From: JBGPHT01 sp041484525
GTDB taxonomy: Bacteria > Acidobacteriota > Terriglobia > Bryobacterales > Bryobacteraceae
Length of the DNA stretch: 64,000 nucleotides
Assembly: GCA_041484525.1 (NCBI GenBank)
Contig: JBGPHT010000012.1
Location: 21,521 to 85,520 of the forward strand
Reading direction: 5' to 3'
Shown: piece by piece, positions 17,304-25,479 of the stretch
Numbering within the stretch: position 1 is the first letter of the stretch
Layout of the letters: the number at the start of each line of letters is the position of its first letter
Position numbers and translations under genes: made by a program
Notes under the pieces: model-generated
The model's input: only the letters and a program-made list of their open reading frames with translations
Told to the model about the DNA's origin: nothing
The model's database searches: none

Positions 17304-17681
17304 ATGCAACTGCAAGGTTATGGGCAGATGGCGCCGGGTCACCTTGACGCGACGTTCGCGGCGCTCGCCGATCCCACTCGACGGGCGATCCTCGCGCGCC
17401 TCGCGTCAGGTGAGGCGTCGGTGACGGAACTGGCTGCGCCGTTCGCGATGAGCCAGCCCGCGATATCCAAGCATCTCAAGGTGCTCGAGCGCGCCGGCCT
17501 GATTTCGCACGGCGTCGACGCGCAGCGACGGCCGCGCCGGCTCGAAGCCCAGCCGCTGGCAGAAGCCACCGAATGGCTGGAAGGCTACCGCCAATTCTGG
17601 GAGGGCTCCTTCCAGCGCCTGGACGCCCTGCTTGACGAGATGAAGACCAAGGGGAAAAAACGTGGGCGCAAGAAGCGCTAA
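17304..17681 (+). CDS. ArsR-family winged-helix repressor
   Basis: A 125-residue DNA-binding regulator. The helix-turn-helix region reads LADPTRRAILARLASG then SVTELAAPFAMSQPAISKHLKVLERAGLI, in two parts characteristic of ArsR/SmtB proteins. No metal-binding cysteine pair is visible, so it is of the non-metal type that commonly precedes SRPBCC genes. The basic tail KKRGRKKR may add DNA affinity. The gene lies 12 bases upstream of the AHSA1-like gene, and the two are very likely one operon in which this protein controls its own expression. Confidence 0.85.
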   Translation: MQLQGYGQMAPGHLDATFAALADPTRRAILARLASGEASVTELAAPFAMSQPAISKHLKVLERAGLISHGVDAQRRPRRLEAQPLAEATEWLEGYRQFWEGSFQRLDALLDEMKTKGKKRGRKKR

Positions 17682-17693
17682 AGGAGACCGCCG

Positions 17694-18173
17694 ATGACGA
17701 ACACTGGAACCGTGCAAATCATTACGCCCACGGAGCGGGAGACCGTGCTGACACGCGTCTTCGATGCTCCGCGCAACCTGGTCTTCGACGCCTGGACCAA
17801 GCCCGAGCTGCTCAAGCTTTGGTACGGACCGCGCGGCTGGTCGCTGGCGGTCTGCGAAATCGACCTGAGGGTGGGCGGCGCCTTTCGCTTCGTGTCGCAT
17901 CGCGCCGACGGAAAAGACATCGGGCAGTTCGGTGTTTACCGCGAGATCGTGCCGCCCGAGCGCCTCGTCTACACGGAGAAATGGGAAGACTGGGACGTAG
18001 GCGAAGTGCTGGTAACCACCGTCCTGGTGGAGCAGGGCGGCAAGACCACGCTCACGAGCACCATGCTCTACCCGTCGCAGGAGGTGCGCGACAAGATCCT
18101 CAAGTCCGGCCTGGAGCGCGGCGCGGCCGAGACCTACGACAGGCTGGCTGAGTACCTGGCCTCGATCGCCTGA
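17694..18173 (+). CDS. SRPBCC/AHSA1-like domain protein
   Basis: A 159-residue single-domain protein of the START/AHSA1 group: TRVFDAPRNLVFDAWTKPE at the start and LKLWYGPRGW are hallmark segments, and GGAFRFVSH and WEDWDVGEVLVT continue the beta-grasp around a hydrophobic pocket. The ligand is unknown. AAAGGAG precedes the ATG by eight bases. Pairing with an ArsR regulator just upstream is a widespread bacterial arrangement, often linked to stress response, but the real role of the pair is not established. Confidence 0.85.
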   Translation: MTNTGTVQIITPTERETVLTRVFDAPRNLVFDAWTKPELLKLWYGPRGWSLAVCEIDLRVGGAFRFVSHRADGKDIGQFGVYREIVPPERLVYTEKWEDWDVGEVLVTTVLVEQGGKTTLTSTMLYPSQEVRDKILKSGLERGAAETYDRLAEYLASIA

Positions 18174-18355
18174 CGTGTATTCCAGCCGGGCCACGGCTTG
18201 GAGGAATCTTCATCGGCCAGCTCACGTTCAATGCCACACTTATTCGCCCGGCGTTGTCACCGGAGTGGCGGTCTACGTGCCCTCTGCTGCGTACGGGTAT
18301 AGCGAACTCGTGCGCTCCGGAGATGCTTCGATCGGCACTGCGGTGATCGCCCGTA
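18174..18355. other. Intergenic stretch without recognised element
   Basis: These 182 bases separate the SRPBCC gene from the convergent WYL regulator gene. I see short open frames only, none with a ribosome binding site or recognisable protein, and no clear terminator hairpin with a T run. Confidence 0.4.
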
Positions 18356-19351
18356 TCATTGTTGGCTCGTATCACTCTTGGTCGGCCGCGTATTAATACC
18401 ATCGCCCGTCGCCCGGCGATACCGGTCCGCCAGCCGCCGGACCTGCTCCACGAGTTCCAAAGGTTCGGTAAGTTCAAAATCCACGCCTAACAGAACCAAG
18501 TGCATCGCGAGACTCTCGAAGGTGGACGTGGCCGTATCGAAGTAGCAACTGTGTTCGTCGATCGGCTCGACCAGTCCAATGCAAGGGGGCAAGCGGCCGG
18601 CGACCACCTCGGCGGCAACCAGCAGCTTGATGCGAGCGCGGCAGGGTGGAGCACACCACACGCCTCGGGACACGTACGCCGCCAGGTCGCGCGCCGGCGG
18701 ATCGCGCGGAGCGAAACGCGGCCCAGTCGTCATCCGGGTCTGGATGCGGTCGACACGGAAGGTTCGCCAATCCTTGCGGCCCGAATCCCAGGCAACCAGG
18801 TACCAGCGGCGGCCGGTATTGACGAGCCGATGCGGCTCGACGGAACGGGCGCTCGGCGTCCCGGCATAATCGCGATAGCGGAATCGAAGCGCTTCATGGT
18901 CGCGGCAGGCGCCTGCAATGACGGAGAGCGTGCGAGCATTCACGGACGATCCGGCGGCTGCCGGCGTGACGATCATGGCCTGCAGTCCTGCCACGCGACG
19001 GGCCAACCGGGGCGGCAGGATCTGTTCGATCTTCGAGAGTGCGCGCACCGACGCCTCTTCGACTCCCTCGATGGCTCCGGCTGCGGCACATCGCAGGCCA
19101 AGCGCAACTGCAACCGCCTCGTCGTCATCCAGCAGCAGCGGAGGCATCGTAGATCCGGCGCCGAGCTGATATCCGCCTTCCGCGCCCGAGGTCGAATGGA
19201 TGGGATAGCCGAGCGTACGGAGCTTGTCGACATCGCGGCGCAGAGTGCGGCTGGTGACTTCGAGCCGATCGGCGAGATCGCGTCCGGACCAATAGCGGCG
19301 CCCTTGAAACAGCGAGAGCAGCCGAAGCAGCCGCGCGGATGTTTCCAGCAT
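18356..19351 (-). CDS. WYL-domain transcriptional regulator of the YafY type
   Basis: A 331-residue regulator. The N-terminal winged helix (residues 1-60: RLLRLLSLFQGRRYWSGRDL then EVTSRTLRRDVDKLRTLGYPI) is of the HTH_11 kind; the central WYL domain contains RWYLVAWD and the basic RTFRVDRI; a WCX-like C-terminal extension follows. WYL domains bind nucleotides or oligonucleotides and such regulators control many stress or defence genes. The ATG at 19351 is preferred over one 14 codons upstream because the helix-turn-helix starts there. It is divergent from the DinB gene with a 61-bp shared promoter region, a hint that it controls that gene. Confidence 0.88.
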   Translation of the reverse strand: MLETSARLLRLLSLFQGRRYWSGRDLADRLEVTSRTLRRDVDKLRTLGYPIHSTSGAEGGYQLGAGSTMPPLLLDDDEAVAVALGLRCAAAGAIEGVEEASVRALSKIEQILPPRLARRVAGLQAMIVTPAAAGSSVNARTLSVIAGACRDHEALRFRYRDYAGTPSARSVEPHRLVNTGRRWYLVAWDSGRKDWRTFRVDRIQTRMTTGPRFAPRDPPARDLAAYVSRGVWCAPPCRARIKLLVAAEVVAGRLPPCIGLVEPIDEHSCYFDTATSTFESLAMHLVLLGVDFELTEPLELVEQVRRLADRYRRATGDGINTRPTKSDTSQQ

Positions 19352-19412
19352 GCATCCAGTGTGCCATTGGTCGAGGACTGAAGTTGTCCGCAATGCCTGT
19401 TATTCTTCCGGC

Positions 19413-19913
19413 ATGACAACCTGCCAGACGATCGCAATCGACTACGGCGATGAAATGAAGAGCACCCGAAAACTCCTCGAGCGCGTCCCGCTGGATGACG
19501 CCCACCGCGGCTATAAGCCGCACGACAAATCGATGTCTCTCGAGAAGCTTGCCACGCATGTCGCGGAGCTGCCTTCGTGGACGAAGATGGCTTTAGACAG
19601 CGAGCTGTTTGAGCTGCAACCCGGGTTCAAGCCCCGCATCGCGGCTTCGACGGCGGAACTCCTCGAGATCTTCGACAAGAGTGTGGAAGAAGGACGGGCC
19701 GCTATTGCCTGCGCCACCGAAGAGGACATGAAGAAAGACTGGACGTTCAAGTTCGGCGACCAGTTCTCGTTCACACAGGCTCGCACCAAAGTCATCCGCA
19801 GTTTCATCAATCACCTGGTCCACCACCGGGCGCAGTTGGGGGTCTACCTGCGGCTCAATGAAATCCCCATCCCCGGCATGTACGGTCCTTCGGCGGACGA
19901 GAGCTGGTCCTGA
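19413..19913 (+). CDS. DinB/YfiT-family protein
   Basis: A 166-residue four-helix-bundle protein of the DinB superfamily. The family pattern is visible: HVAELPSWTKMAL early, then FINHLVHHRAQLGVYLRL near the C-terminus, where the histidines, with the first His, form the usual metal site. Members include thiol transferases and damage-inducible proteins, mostly of unknown substrate. It starts at an ATG at 19413, divergent from the WYL regulator, and its end lies 15 bases from the convergent stop of the sigma factor gene. Confidence 0.82.
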   Translation: MTTCQTIAIDYGDEMKSTRKLLERVPLDDAHRGYKPHDKSMSLEKLATHVAELPSWTKMALDSELFELQPGFKPRIAASTAELLEIFDKSVEEGRAAIACATEEDMKKDWTFKFGDQFSFTQARTKVIRSFINHLVHHRAQLGVYLRLNEIPIPGMYGPSADESWS

Positions 19914-19928
19914 CCGAGTGAACGGAAG

Positions 19929-21185
19929 TCACGCTGCCGGCGGCTCAACTTCGCGCAGCCGCCGTTCGAGAAAGCGGCGCTCGCTGTCGTTGGTGACCAG
20001 CGCCAGGGCTCGCACGTAGCTTTTCGCCGCTTCAACCGGGGACCCCATGCGGCGCAGCAGGTCGGCACGTGCAGCATGCAGTAAATGATAGCCGTCGAGA
20101 TCGCCGGCATCGTCGAGCGCATCGATGAGCGCGAGGGCCGGTTGCGGGCCGCGCACCATGGCGACCGCCACGGCCCGGTTCAGCGACACGATGGGAGAGG
20201 GTTGCAGGCGCTCGAGAAGATCGTAGAGGCGTAAGATCTGAGGCCAGTCCGTATCTTCGGCGCACGCCGCCTGGCAATGCAGGGCGGCAATCGCAGCCTG
20301 CACCGCGAACGGTCCGGGTCCGCCGCGGAGAGCCTCCTCGACCAATGGCAGCGCCTCCGCGATCTGTCGTCGATCCCAGCGGCGGCGGTCCTGCTCCTCG
20401 AGAACCACGATGTCGCCCGCCTGGTCGAGGCGGGCATCGCGCCGTGCGTCTTGCAGCAGCATGAGGGCGAGGAGAGCGGTGACCTCCGCGGGAGGCTGCG
20501 GCCCGGTCAACGTCTTGACCAGGCGGCCCAGGCGGATGGCCTCGGCGCAAAGGTCGGTCCTTACCAGCGGGCCGCCGCGAGTCGCCGCATAGCCTTCGTT
20601 GAAGACGAGATAAATCACTGTCAGCACGGCGTCGAGGCGCTCCACCATGTCTTGCGTCTCGGGCATGACGTAGGGAATGCCGGCGGCGCGAATCTTGCGC
20701 TTGGCGCGTACCAGCCTCTGCGCCATAGTGACCGGAGGCACCAGAAACGCGCGTGCAATCTCGTCCGTCTCGAGGCCGCCAAGGGTGCGGAGAGTCAGCG
20801 CCACTTGCGCCTCCAGCGCCAGCGCCGGGTGGCAACAAGTGAAGATCAGGCGAAGGCGATCGTCGGGAATTTCGTTGCTGTCGTAATCGGGCTCCTGGAT
20901 GGCGGGGACCAGGCCGCTGGCGGCATACCATTCCAGTTTTTCCTGCGACCGCGCCTGGTGCCGGATGCGGTCGATGGCCTTGTGCCGGGCCGTCTGGATG
21001 ATCCAGGCGCGCGGGAACTTGGGAACTCCGGAGGTCCGCCATTGGACCACGGCGACCGCGAAGGCTTCCTGCGCCGACTCTTCCGCCAGGTCGAAATCGC
21101 CGACGAGACGGATCAGTGTGGCGACGATCCGGCCCCAATCGGAGCGATAGACTTCTTCAACGGCAGTGGCGGCATCCGGAGGCAT
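19929..21185 (-). CDS. ECF42-type RNA polymerase sigma factor with TPR-like extension
   Basis: A 418-residue sigma factor far longer than a plain ECF. Region 2 covers about residues 10-80 (LVGDFDLAEESAQEAFAVAV and RAWIIQTARHKAIDRIRHQ) and region 4 about 110-170 (GLETDEIARAFLVPPVTMAQRL). The helical C-terminal extension begins with FNEGYAA at 195-201, a conserved motif of group ECF42, and continues as TPR-like helices to the end. This group has no anti-sigma factor; the extension is thought to control activity. The divergent DGPF-led operon at 21,263 is the usual ECF42 neighbour and its probable target. Confidence 0.9.
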   Translation of the reverse strand: MPPDAATAVEEVYRSDWGRIVATLIRLVGDFDLAEESAQEAFAVAVVQWRTSGVPKFPRAWIIQTARHKAIDRIRHQARSQEKLEWYAASGLVPAIQEPDYDSNEIPDDRLRLIFTCCHPALALEAQVALTLRTLGGLETDEIARAFLVPPVTMAQRLVRAKRKIRAAGIPYVMPETQDMVERLDAVLTVIYLVFNEGYAATRGGPLVRTDLCAEAIRLGRLVKTLTGPQPPAEVTALLALMLLQDARRDARLDQAGDIVVLEEQDRRRWDRRQIAEALPLVEEALRGGPGPFAVQAAIAALHCQAACAEDTDWPQILRLYDLLERLQPSPIVSLNRAVAVAMVRGPQPALALIDALDDAGDLDGYHLLHAARADLLRRMGSPVEAAKSYVRALALVTNDSERRFLERRLREVEPPAA

Positions 21186-21262
21186 ACCTGGATTGTAAAT
21201 ATTCTTTCGCCGAAGTGTCGATCCGGACGCCCGCCGTTCGACCTAATGATGGAGGCACACAA

Positions 21263-21619
21263 GTGAAATACATGCTGCTGATTTACATGGACGAGCAGGC
21301 CATGGACGAGGCCGAGCGGGAGCATTGTTATAGGGAATCGACCCAGCTCACGCACGAGCTCAAGGCGAACGGCCAGTACTTGGGAGCCTCCCCGCTGCAG
21401 CCTGTGTCGACAGCGACCAGTGTCCGGGTGCGCGATGGCAAACCGCTGGTGACCGATGGTCCGTTCGCGGAGACGCGCGAACAACTCGGCGGTTATTTTC
21501 TAGTCGATGCCAAAAACCTCGACGAGGCGATCGGCATCGCCGGGAGGATTCCGGGGGCACGGGCGGGCACCGTCGAAATCCGCCCCATGATCGAGCTTCC
21601 GGGCCTGCCGGAGGATTAG
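21263..21619 (+). CDS. YCII-related DGPF-domain protein
   Basis: A 118-residue protein with the motif VTDGPFAETREQLGGYFLV, the DGPF signature of the YCII-related family. Members are ferredoxin-like folds of unknown activity that occur with ECF41/ECF42 sigma factors. The GTG at 21263 is chosen because GGAGG precedes it by seven bases and MKYMLLIYMDE is the usual family start. It is divergent from the sigma factor gene with a 77-bp intergenic region that should hold the sigma-dependent promoter. It heads a chain of six same-strand genes. Confidence 0.87.
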   Translation: MKYMLLIYMDEQAMDEAEREHCYRESTQLTHELKANGQYLGASPLQPVSTATSVRVRDGKPLVTDGPFAETREQLGGYFLVDAKNLDEAIGIAGRIPGARAGTVEIRPMIELPGLPED

Positions 21620-21631
21620 GGAGAATCCACA

Positions 21632-21913
21632 ATGACGAAGAATACGATGCAACACTGCGGCGGCGAGCCGCCACGAAAGATCATGACCTACACGCTGTGG
21701 ACGGTTCAGGGATTGCTCGCGCTCCTGCGCATTCAGCCGAACCTGACACCGCTCGCCGCCGCCGGGCTGACGATCGTCATGACCGGCGCGACCGTGCTCA
21801 CTCTGGCGGGCGGCGCGGTCGCGCTTGCGCTGGTCCCGCTGATGGCGGGGCTCCTCTCGGCGTTCGTCGCCTACGGCCGCTTTGCCAACCAAAGGAGTGC
21901 ACTATGCAATTGA
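21632..21913 (+). CDS. Shortened DoxX-like membrane protein
   Basis: A 93-residue protein that looks like a DoxX-family membrane protein with its middle missing. TYTLWTVQGLLALL matches the start of DoxX-like proteins and LTPLAAAGLTIVMTGA then LVPLMAGLLSAFVAYGRF match the end, but the usual first loop and second helix (about 40 residues, normally with a Lys and Glu-rich segment) are absent between ALL and RIQPNLTPL. The reading frame is intact and GGGAGAA precedes the ATG, so a short protein may still be made. Its stop overlaps the start of the next gene by ten bases. Confidence 0.7.
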   Translation: MTKNTMQHCGGEPPRKIMTYTLWTVQGLLALLRIQPNLTPLAAAGLTIVMTGATVLTLAGGAVALALVPLMAGLLSAFVAYGRFANQRSALCN

Positions 21914-22317
21914 GTCCTTATCTATCTTTCAACGGACAATGCGAGACAGCTTTCAAGTTCTATGAGCAGTGCCTTGGCGGCAAAATCGTGACCATGCTTC
22001 CCCACGCGGGTACGCCACTGGAGGAGCAAGTCCCAGCCGAATGGCGCAACAAGATCCTTCATGCCAGCCTCGCCGTGGGCAACACCGTGCTGATGGGCGC
22101 TGACGCTCCGCCTGAGCATTTCAAAGGGATAAAAGGCTTCTGCGTGCAAATCGGCATGGAGGACCCGCAGGAGGCGGAACGCATCTTTCACGCCTTGGCG
22201 GAGAATGGTACGGTGCAGATGCCGATCCAGAAAACTTTCTGGGCCACCCGTTTCGGTATGCTTGTCGATCGATTCGGTATTCCGTGGATGATCAACTGTG
22301 GGGAGGGAGAGAAATGA
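21904..22317 (+). CDS. VOC-superfamily protein, PhnB-like
   Basis: A 137-residue glyoxalase/dioxygenase-fold protein of the PhnB/3-demethylubiquinone-methyltransferase-like type: QLSPYLSFNGQCETAFKFYEQCLGG is the family start and FGMLVDRFGIPWMIN the family end. The usual metal-binding residues of glyoxalase I are not all present. Function is not assigned for this subgroup. AAGGAG precedes the ATG by seven bases. The stop overlaps the start of the propeller gene by four bases (ATGA), so it belongs to the sigma-linked operon. Confidence 0.85.
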   Translation: MQLSPYLSFNGQCETAFKFYEQCLGGKIVTMLPHAGTPLEEQVPAEWRNKILHASLAVGNTVLMGADAPPEHFKGIKGFCVQIGMEDPQEAERIFHALAENGTVQMPIQKTFWATRFGMLVDRFGIPWMINCGEGEK

Positions 22318-23429
22318 GCAAAGTAAGAGTTCTGGTTGGTACGAAGAAGGGCGCGTTCGTTTTGACATCGGACGGCAAGCGTGAACAGTGGGATGTCAGC
22401 GGCCCTCACTTTGGCGGCTGGGAGATTTACCATCTGAAGGGTTCGCCCGTCGATCCGAATCGTCTTTATGCGTCGCAATCCAGCGGCTGGTTCGGACAGT
22501 TGATCCAGCGTTCGAACGACGGCGGCCAGACGTGGGAGCCCGTGGGCAATAAGTTCGTTTACGAGGGTGACGCCGGCACGCACCAGTGGTACGACGGCAC
22601 GCCCCACCCGTGGGAGTTCAAGCGCGTCTGGCATCTGGAGCCATCGCTGACCGATCCGGACACGGTCTACGCCGGGGTGGAAGACGCCGCCTTGTTCCGG
22701 TCGAGCGACGGCGGGCAAACGTGGCAGGAACTCTCCGGGCTGCGTGGCCACGGCTCGGGGCCGCACTGGGCGCCGGGTGCGGGTGGGATGTGCCTGCACA
22801 CCATCCTTTTGGATCCGAGCGACCCGGCGCGTATCTTCATCGCCATCTCGGCGGCGGGCGCGTTTCGAAGCGACGACTCCGGCACGACGTGGCGGCCGAT
22901 CAACCAGGGACTGAGGTCGGCACACATCCCCGACCCGGCTGCCGAGGTCGGCCATTGCGTTCACCGCATCGCCATGCACCGGTCGCGCCCGGGCGTGCTG
23001 TTCATGCAGAAGCACTGGGACGTCATGCGCACCGACGACGCCGGCGAGTCGTGGCAAGAGGTCAGCGGGAACTTGCCGACCGACTTCGGATTCACGATCG
23101 ACGTTCACGCGCATGAGCCCGAAACCATCTACGTCGTCCCCATCAAGAGCGACTCGGAGCACTATCCACCCGAGGGGAAGCTGCGCGTGTACCGCAGCCG
23201 GTCGGGCGGAAACGAGTGGGAGGCGCTCACGAAAGGCCTGCCGCAAAGCGACTGCTACGTCAACGTGCTGCGCGACGCGATGGCGGTCGACTCGCTGGAT
23301 TCGTGCGGCGTGTATTTCGGCACCACCGGCGGGCAGGTCTACGCATCGGCCGATGCTGGAGACAATTGGGCTCCCATTGTCCGGGATCTTCCGGCCGTGG
23401 TGTCCGTCGAGGTCCAGACGCTGCCATGA
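22314..23429 (+). CDS. BNR/WD40-like beta-propeller protein
   Basis: A 371-residue propeller built of BNR/YCF48-type blades; SNDGGQTWEPV, SSDGGQTWQEL, SDDSGTTWRPI, TDDAGESWQEV and SADAGDNWAPI are the repeating Asp-box motifs. There is no signal peptide, so it is probably cytoplasmic, unlike sialidases with the same repeats, and no sialidase Arg triad is evident. It overlaps the preceding VOC gene and the following MoaD-like gene by four bases each, which suggests stoichiometric co-expression with the MoaD-like protein. Confidence 0.85.
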   Translation: MSKVRVLVGTKKGAFVLTSDGKREQWDVSGPHFGGWEIYHLKGSPVDPNRLYASQSSGWFGQLIQRSNDGGQTWEPVGNKFVYEGDAGTHQWYDGTPHPWEFKRVWHLEPSLTDPDTVYAGVEDAALFRSSDGGQTWQELSGLRGHGSGPHWAPGAGGMCLHTILLDPSDPARIFIAISAAGAFRSDDSGTTWRPINQGLRSAHIPDPAAEVGHCVHRIAMHRSRPGVLFMQKHWDVMRTDDAGESWQEVSGNLPTDFGFTIDVHAHEPETIYVVPIKSDSEHYPPEGKLRVYRSRSGGNEWEALTKGLPQSDCYVNVLRDAMAVDSLDSCGVYFGTTGGQVYASADAGDNWAPIVRDLPAVVSVEVQTLP

Positions 23430-23722
23430 TCCGGGTGATCCTCCCGGCACATCTGCGGATGCTGGCGCACGTCAACGGCGAGGTGCAGCTCGAGGTCGAG
23501 GGTCCGGCCACACAGCGGTCGGTCCTCGACGCCCTCGAGGCCCGCTATCCAATGTTGCGTGGGACGATCCGCGATCACGTCACGCAACAGCGCCGGCCAT
23601 TCGTGAGGTTCTTCGCCTGCGAGCAGGATCTGTCGCACGAACTGCCGGACGCCCCGCTGCCCGACGCGGTCGCGACGGGGGCGGAGCCCTTTCTGCTCGT
23701 GGGGGCCATCGCCGGGGGTTAA
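23426..23722 (+). CDS. MoaD/ThiS-like ubiquitin-fold protein ending in Gly-Gly
   Basis: A 98-residue beta-grasp protein: MIRVILPAHLRMLAHV at the start, SVLDALEARYPMLRG for the helix, and the exact C-terminal Gly97-Gly98 needed for adenylation or conjugation. It differs from canonical MoaD in having an ARFFACEQDL-like strand (RFFACEQDL) and acidic DAPLPDAV segment. No activating E1-like enzyme is encoded beside it. Start and stop coordinates show a four-base overlap with the propeller gene. Possible roles are a sulfur carrier or a protein modifier; neither is proven. Confidence 0.8.
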   Translation: MIRVILPAHLRMLAHVNGEVQLEVEGPATQRSVLDALEARYPMLRGTIRDHVTQQRRPFVRFFACEQDLSHELPDAPLPDAVATGAEPFLLVGAIAGG

Positions 23723-23767
23723 TGCCATAATGTCCAGCAGGCATCGAAGCCAGCGAGGAGATTTCCG

Positions 23768-24169
23768 GTGAGCCACGACCCGAAGACTTCCATAGCCCCC
23801 ATGCTCTCGGTTCGACGCGGCACGAAGGCGATCGAGTTCTATAAGGCGGCGTTCGGCGCCGGCGAACTGTTCCGAATCGACAGCGAGACGGGAGCGGTGG
23901 TCGCCCGGCTGTCCGTAGGGGCCGCCGAATTTTGGGTGGCTGACGAGTCTCCGGAGCACAAAAACTTCAGCCCCGAGTCTCTCGGCGGTGGCACGGTGCG
24001 GATGGTGATGATCGTAGAAGATCCGGATGCCGCTTTCGACCGCGCCGTCGCCGCCGGAGCCACCGTGGTTTGGCCCGTCAGCAACCAATATGGTTGGCGC
24101 TTAGGACGAATCGTCGATCCGTTCGGACACCACTGGGAAGTCGGCAAGCCCTTGCCGGCGGGCTCTTGA
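23768..24169 (+). CDS. VOC-family protein (glyoxalase fold)
   Basis: A 133-residue protein of the VOC superfamily, PhnB/YdcJ-like: IAPMLSVRRGTKAIEFYKAAFGA opens it and GRIVDPFGHHWEVGKPL closes it. The C-terminal His-His could bind a metal with an upstream residue, but enzyme activity is not assignable. The start is a GTG at 23768 with GAGGAG eight bases upstream. It is the last gene of the chain that begins at 21,263 and lies 12 bases from the convergent hydrolase gene. Confidence 0.85.
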   Translation: MSHDPKTSIAPMLSVRRGTKAIEFYKAAFGAGELFRIDSETGAVVARLSVGAAEFWVADESPEHKNFSPESLGGGTVRMVMIVEDPDAAFDRAVAAGATVVWPVSNQYGWRLGRIVDPFGHHWEVGKPLPAGS

Positions 24170-24181
24170 GGCGCTTCCAAG

Positions 24182-24976
24182 TCAGCCGGCGAAGAATTCC
24201 ACCAACACTGGAGCGAGGGCTTTCGGTTTGACCATGTGGGTCTGACCCTCCAGGGTGCGGAGCTTCGCATTAGGGAGAACGTCCGCCAGCCCTCGCATGG
24301 CGTGGCGAATCCACGCCGGGCTCTTGCCGCCGTCGACCACCAGCGTGGGCGCCGTGACGGCGTTCCACTGCCCGGCGGGCAGCGGTTTCCCGCGCTGATT
24401 GTCCTGCGTCAGAGCGATGTCGTAAGGAAGTGTGTGCGCAACCGCCTTGAGTTTCGACCACACCGGCATCAATCGCATCAGGGCGATAAATATGCCAGGA
24501 ACGCCCACCAACTTCATGAAGAGCTTGACGGCATCGCCGCGTCGATCTGTTGAAATCAGGTGGTTGAGCCGCGGCACGAAATCCTGCGGAGTGGGAGAGC
24601 GGCTGCCGTCGACGATGAACGGCGCCTCGTACAGCGCCAACTTCTTAATCGCCAGGCCGTGATTCGCCGCCTCGAGGGCCAGGACCGCACCGGAGGAAAT
24701 ACCGTACACGAACGCCGGCCCGCCTGCCTCGTCGATGAGGGCTTGGATGTCTTCGATTTCACGCTCGACCGCATAGGGCGCCGTGTTGCCGCTGTCGCCG
24801 CGATCCCGGCGATCGTACGTGAACACGGTGAAGTGCGCCGACAGAAGTGCAGCCAGCGGCCCACTCGGCCCCGAGGCTCGATAGCAGAGCGCGCCATCCA
24901 CCAGTATGACCGCCGGTCCGGTACCCGACCGATCGAACGCGATCGGAGTTCCGTCTTTGGAGAGTACTTTTTTCAT
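24182..24976 (-). CDS. Alpha/beta hydrolase
   Basis: A 264-residue alpha/beta-fold hydrolase with nucleophile elbow GISSG (VYGISSGAV), oxyanion strand region GPAVILVDGALCYR and catalytic His in LEGQTHMVKP. The family is broad (esterases, haloperoxidase-like and others), so the substrate is unknown. Its ATG overlaps the stop of the upstream DGPF gene by four bases. This pair on the minus strand forms a second, small DGPF-containing operon convergent with the sigma-factor-linked one. Confidence 0.85.
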   Translation of the reverse strand: MKKVLSKDGTPIAFDRSGTGPAVILVDGALCYRASGPSGPLAALLSAHFTVFTYDRRDRGDSGNTAPYAVEREIEDIQALIDEAGGPAFVYGISSGAVLALEAANHGLAIKKLALYEAPFIVDGSRSPTPQDFVPRLNHLISTDRRGDAVKLFMKLVGVPGIFIALMRLMPVWSKLKAVAHTLPYDIALTQDNQRGKPLPAGQWNAVTAPTLVVDGGKSPAWIRHAMRGLADVLPNAKLRTLEGQTHMVKPKALAPVLVEFFAG

Positions 24977-25347
24977 GATCGCTTCCGCGCGGGGCCGAAA
25001 TCTTCCGCCTCAAACAACGGGCGAATCTCGATCTCGGCTTCCGAGTCGATGGCTGGCCAGCGCTTGACCCATTCGATCGCCTCTTCCTTCGACTTCACTT
25101 GAATCATTGTGAAGCCTGCGATCAGTTCCTTGGTCTCGGTAAACGGCCCGTCGATCACGGCCGGCTTCCCACCAGAGAACTTCACGCGCGCGCCCTTCGA
25201 ACTTGCCCGCAGCCCCTCGCCCTGGAGCAAGACGCCGGCTTTCAAGAGCTCTTCGTGATAATTCGTCATGGCGGTCAGGACCTCCGCGCTCGGGAGGACG
25301 CCCGCCTCGGTGTCCTTGTCGGCCTTTCGGATCAGCATGAATCGCAT
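24973..25347 (-). CDS. YCII-related DGPF-domain protein (second copy)
   Basis: A 124-residue DGPF protein with MRFMLIRKADKDTEAG at the start and VIDGPFTETKELIAGF as the signature. It is only distantly similar to the 21,263 copy, so it is a separate family member rather than a recent duplicate. Genes of this type are typical targets of ECF41/42 sigma factors; the sigma factor at 19,929 could control it as well. It leads a two-gene unit with the hydrolase, overlapping by ATGA. The 130 bases upstream contain no unmistakable promoter. Confidence 0.85.
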   Translation of the reverse strand: MRFMLIRKADKDTEAGVLPSAEVLTAMTNYHEELLKAGVLLQGEGLRASSKGARVKFSGGKPAVIDGPFTETKELIAGFTMIQVKSKEEAIEWVKRWPAIDSEAEIEIRPLFEAEDFGPARKRS

Positions 25348-25479
25348 CGTCGTGTCTCCGTTCTGAGTTGAAATCGGTTCTACTTACATGTCGAACGCGG
25401 AGCAGCGGGATCGACAGGTTGGCGTACTTTTTTCAAAAGATTTGTTTAGTGTATCAGCGCTAAGCTGGGTGGCAGTGTG

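Noticed and set aside
20277..21266. Plus-strand frame of 329 codons over the sigma factor gene
   Set aside because: The minus strand holds sigma region 2 and 4 motifs; the plus frame is an artefact of high GC content.
22314..23429. The propeller as a sialidase
   Set aside because: Asp-box repeats are present, but no signal peptide and no evident Arg triad or catalytic Tyr/Glu arrangement.
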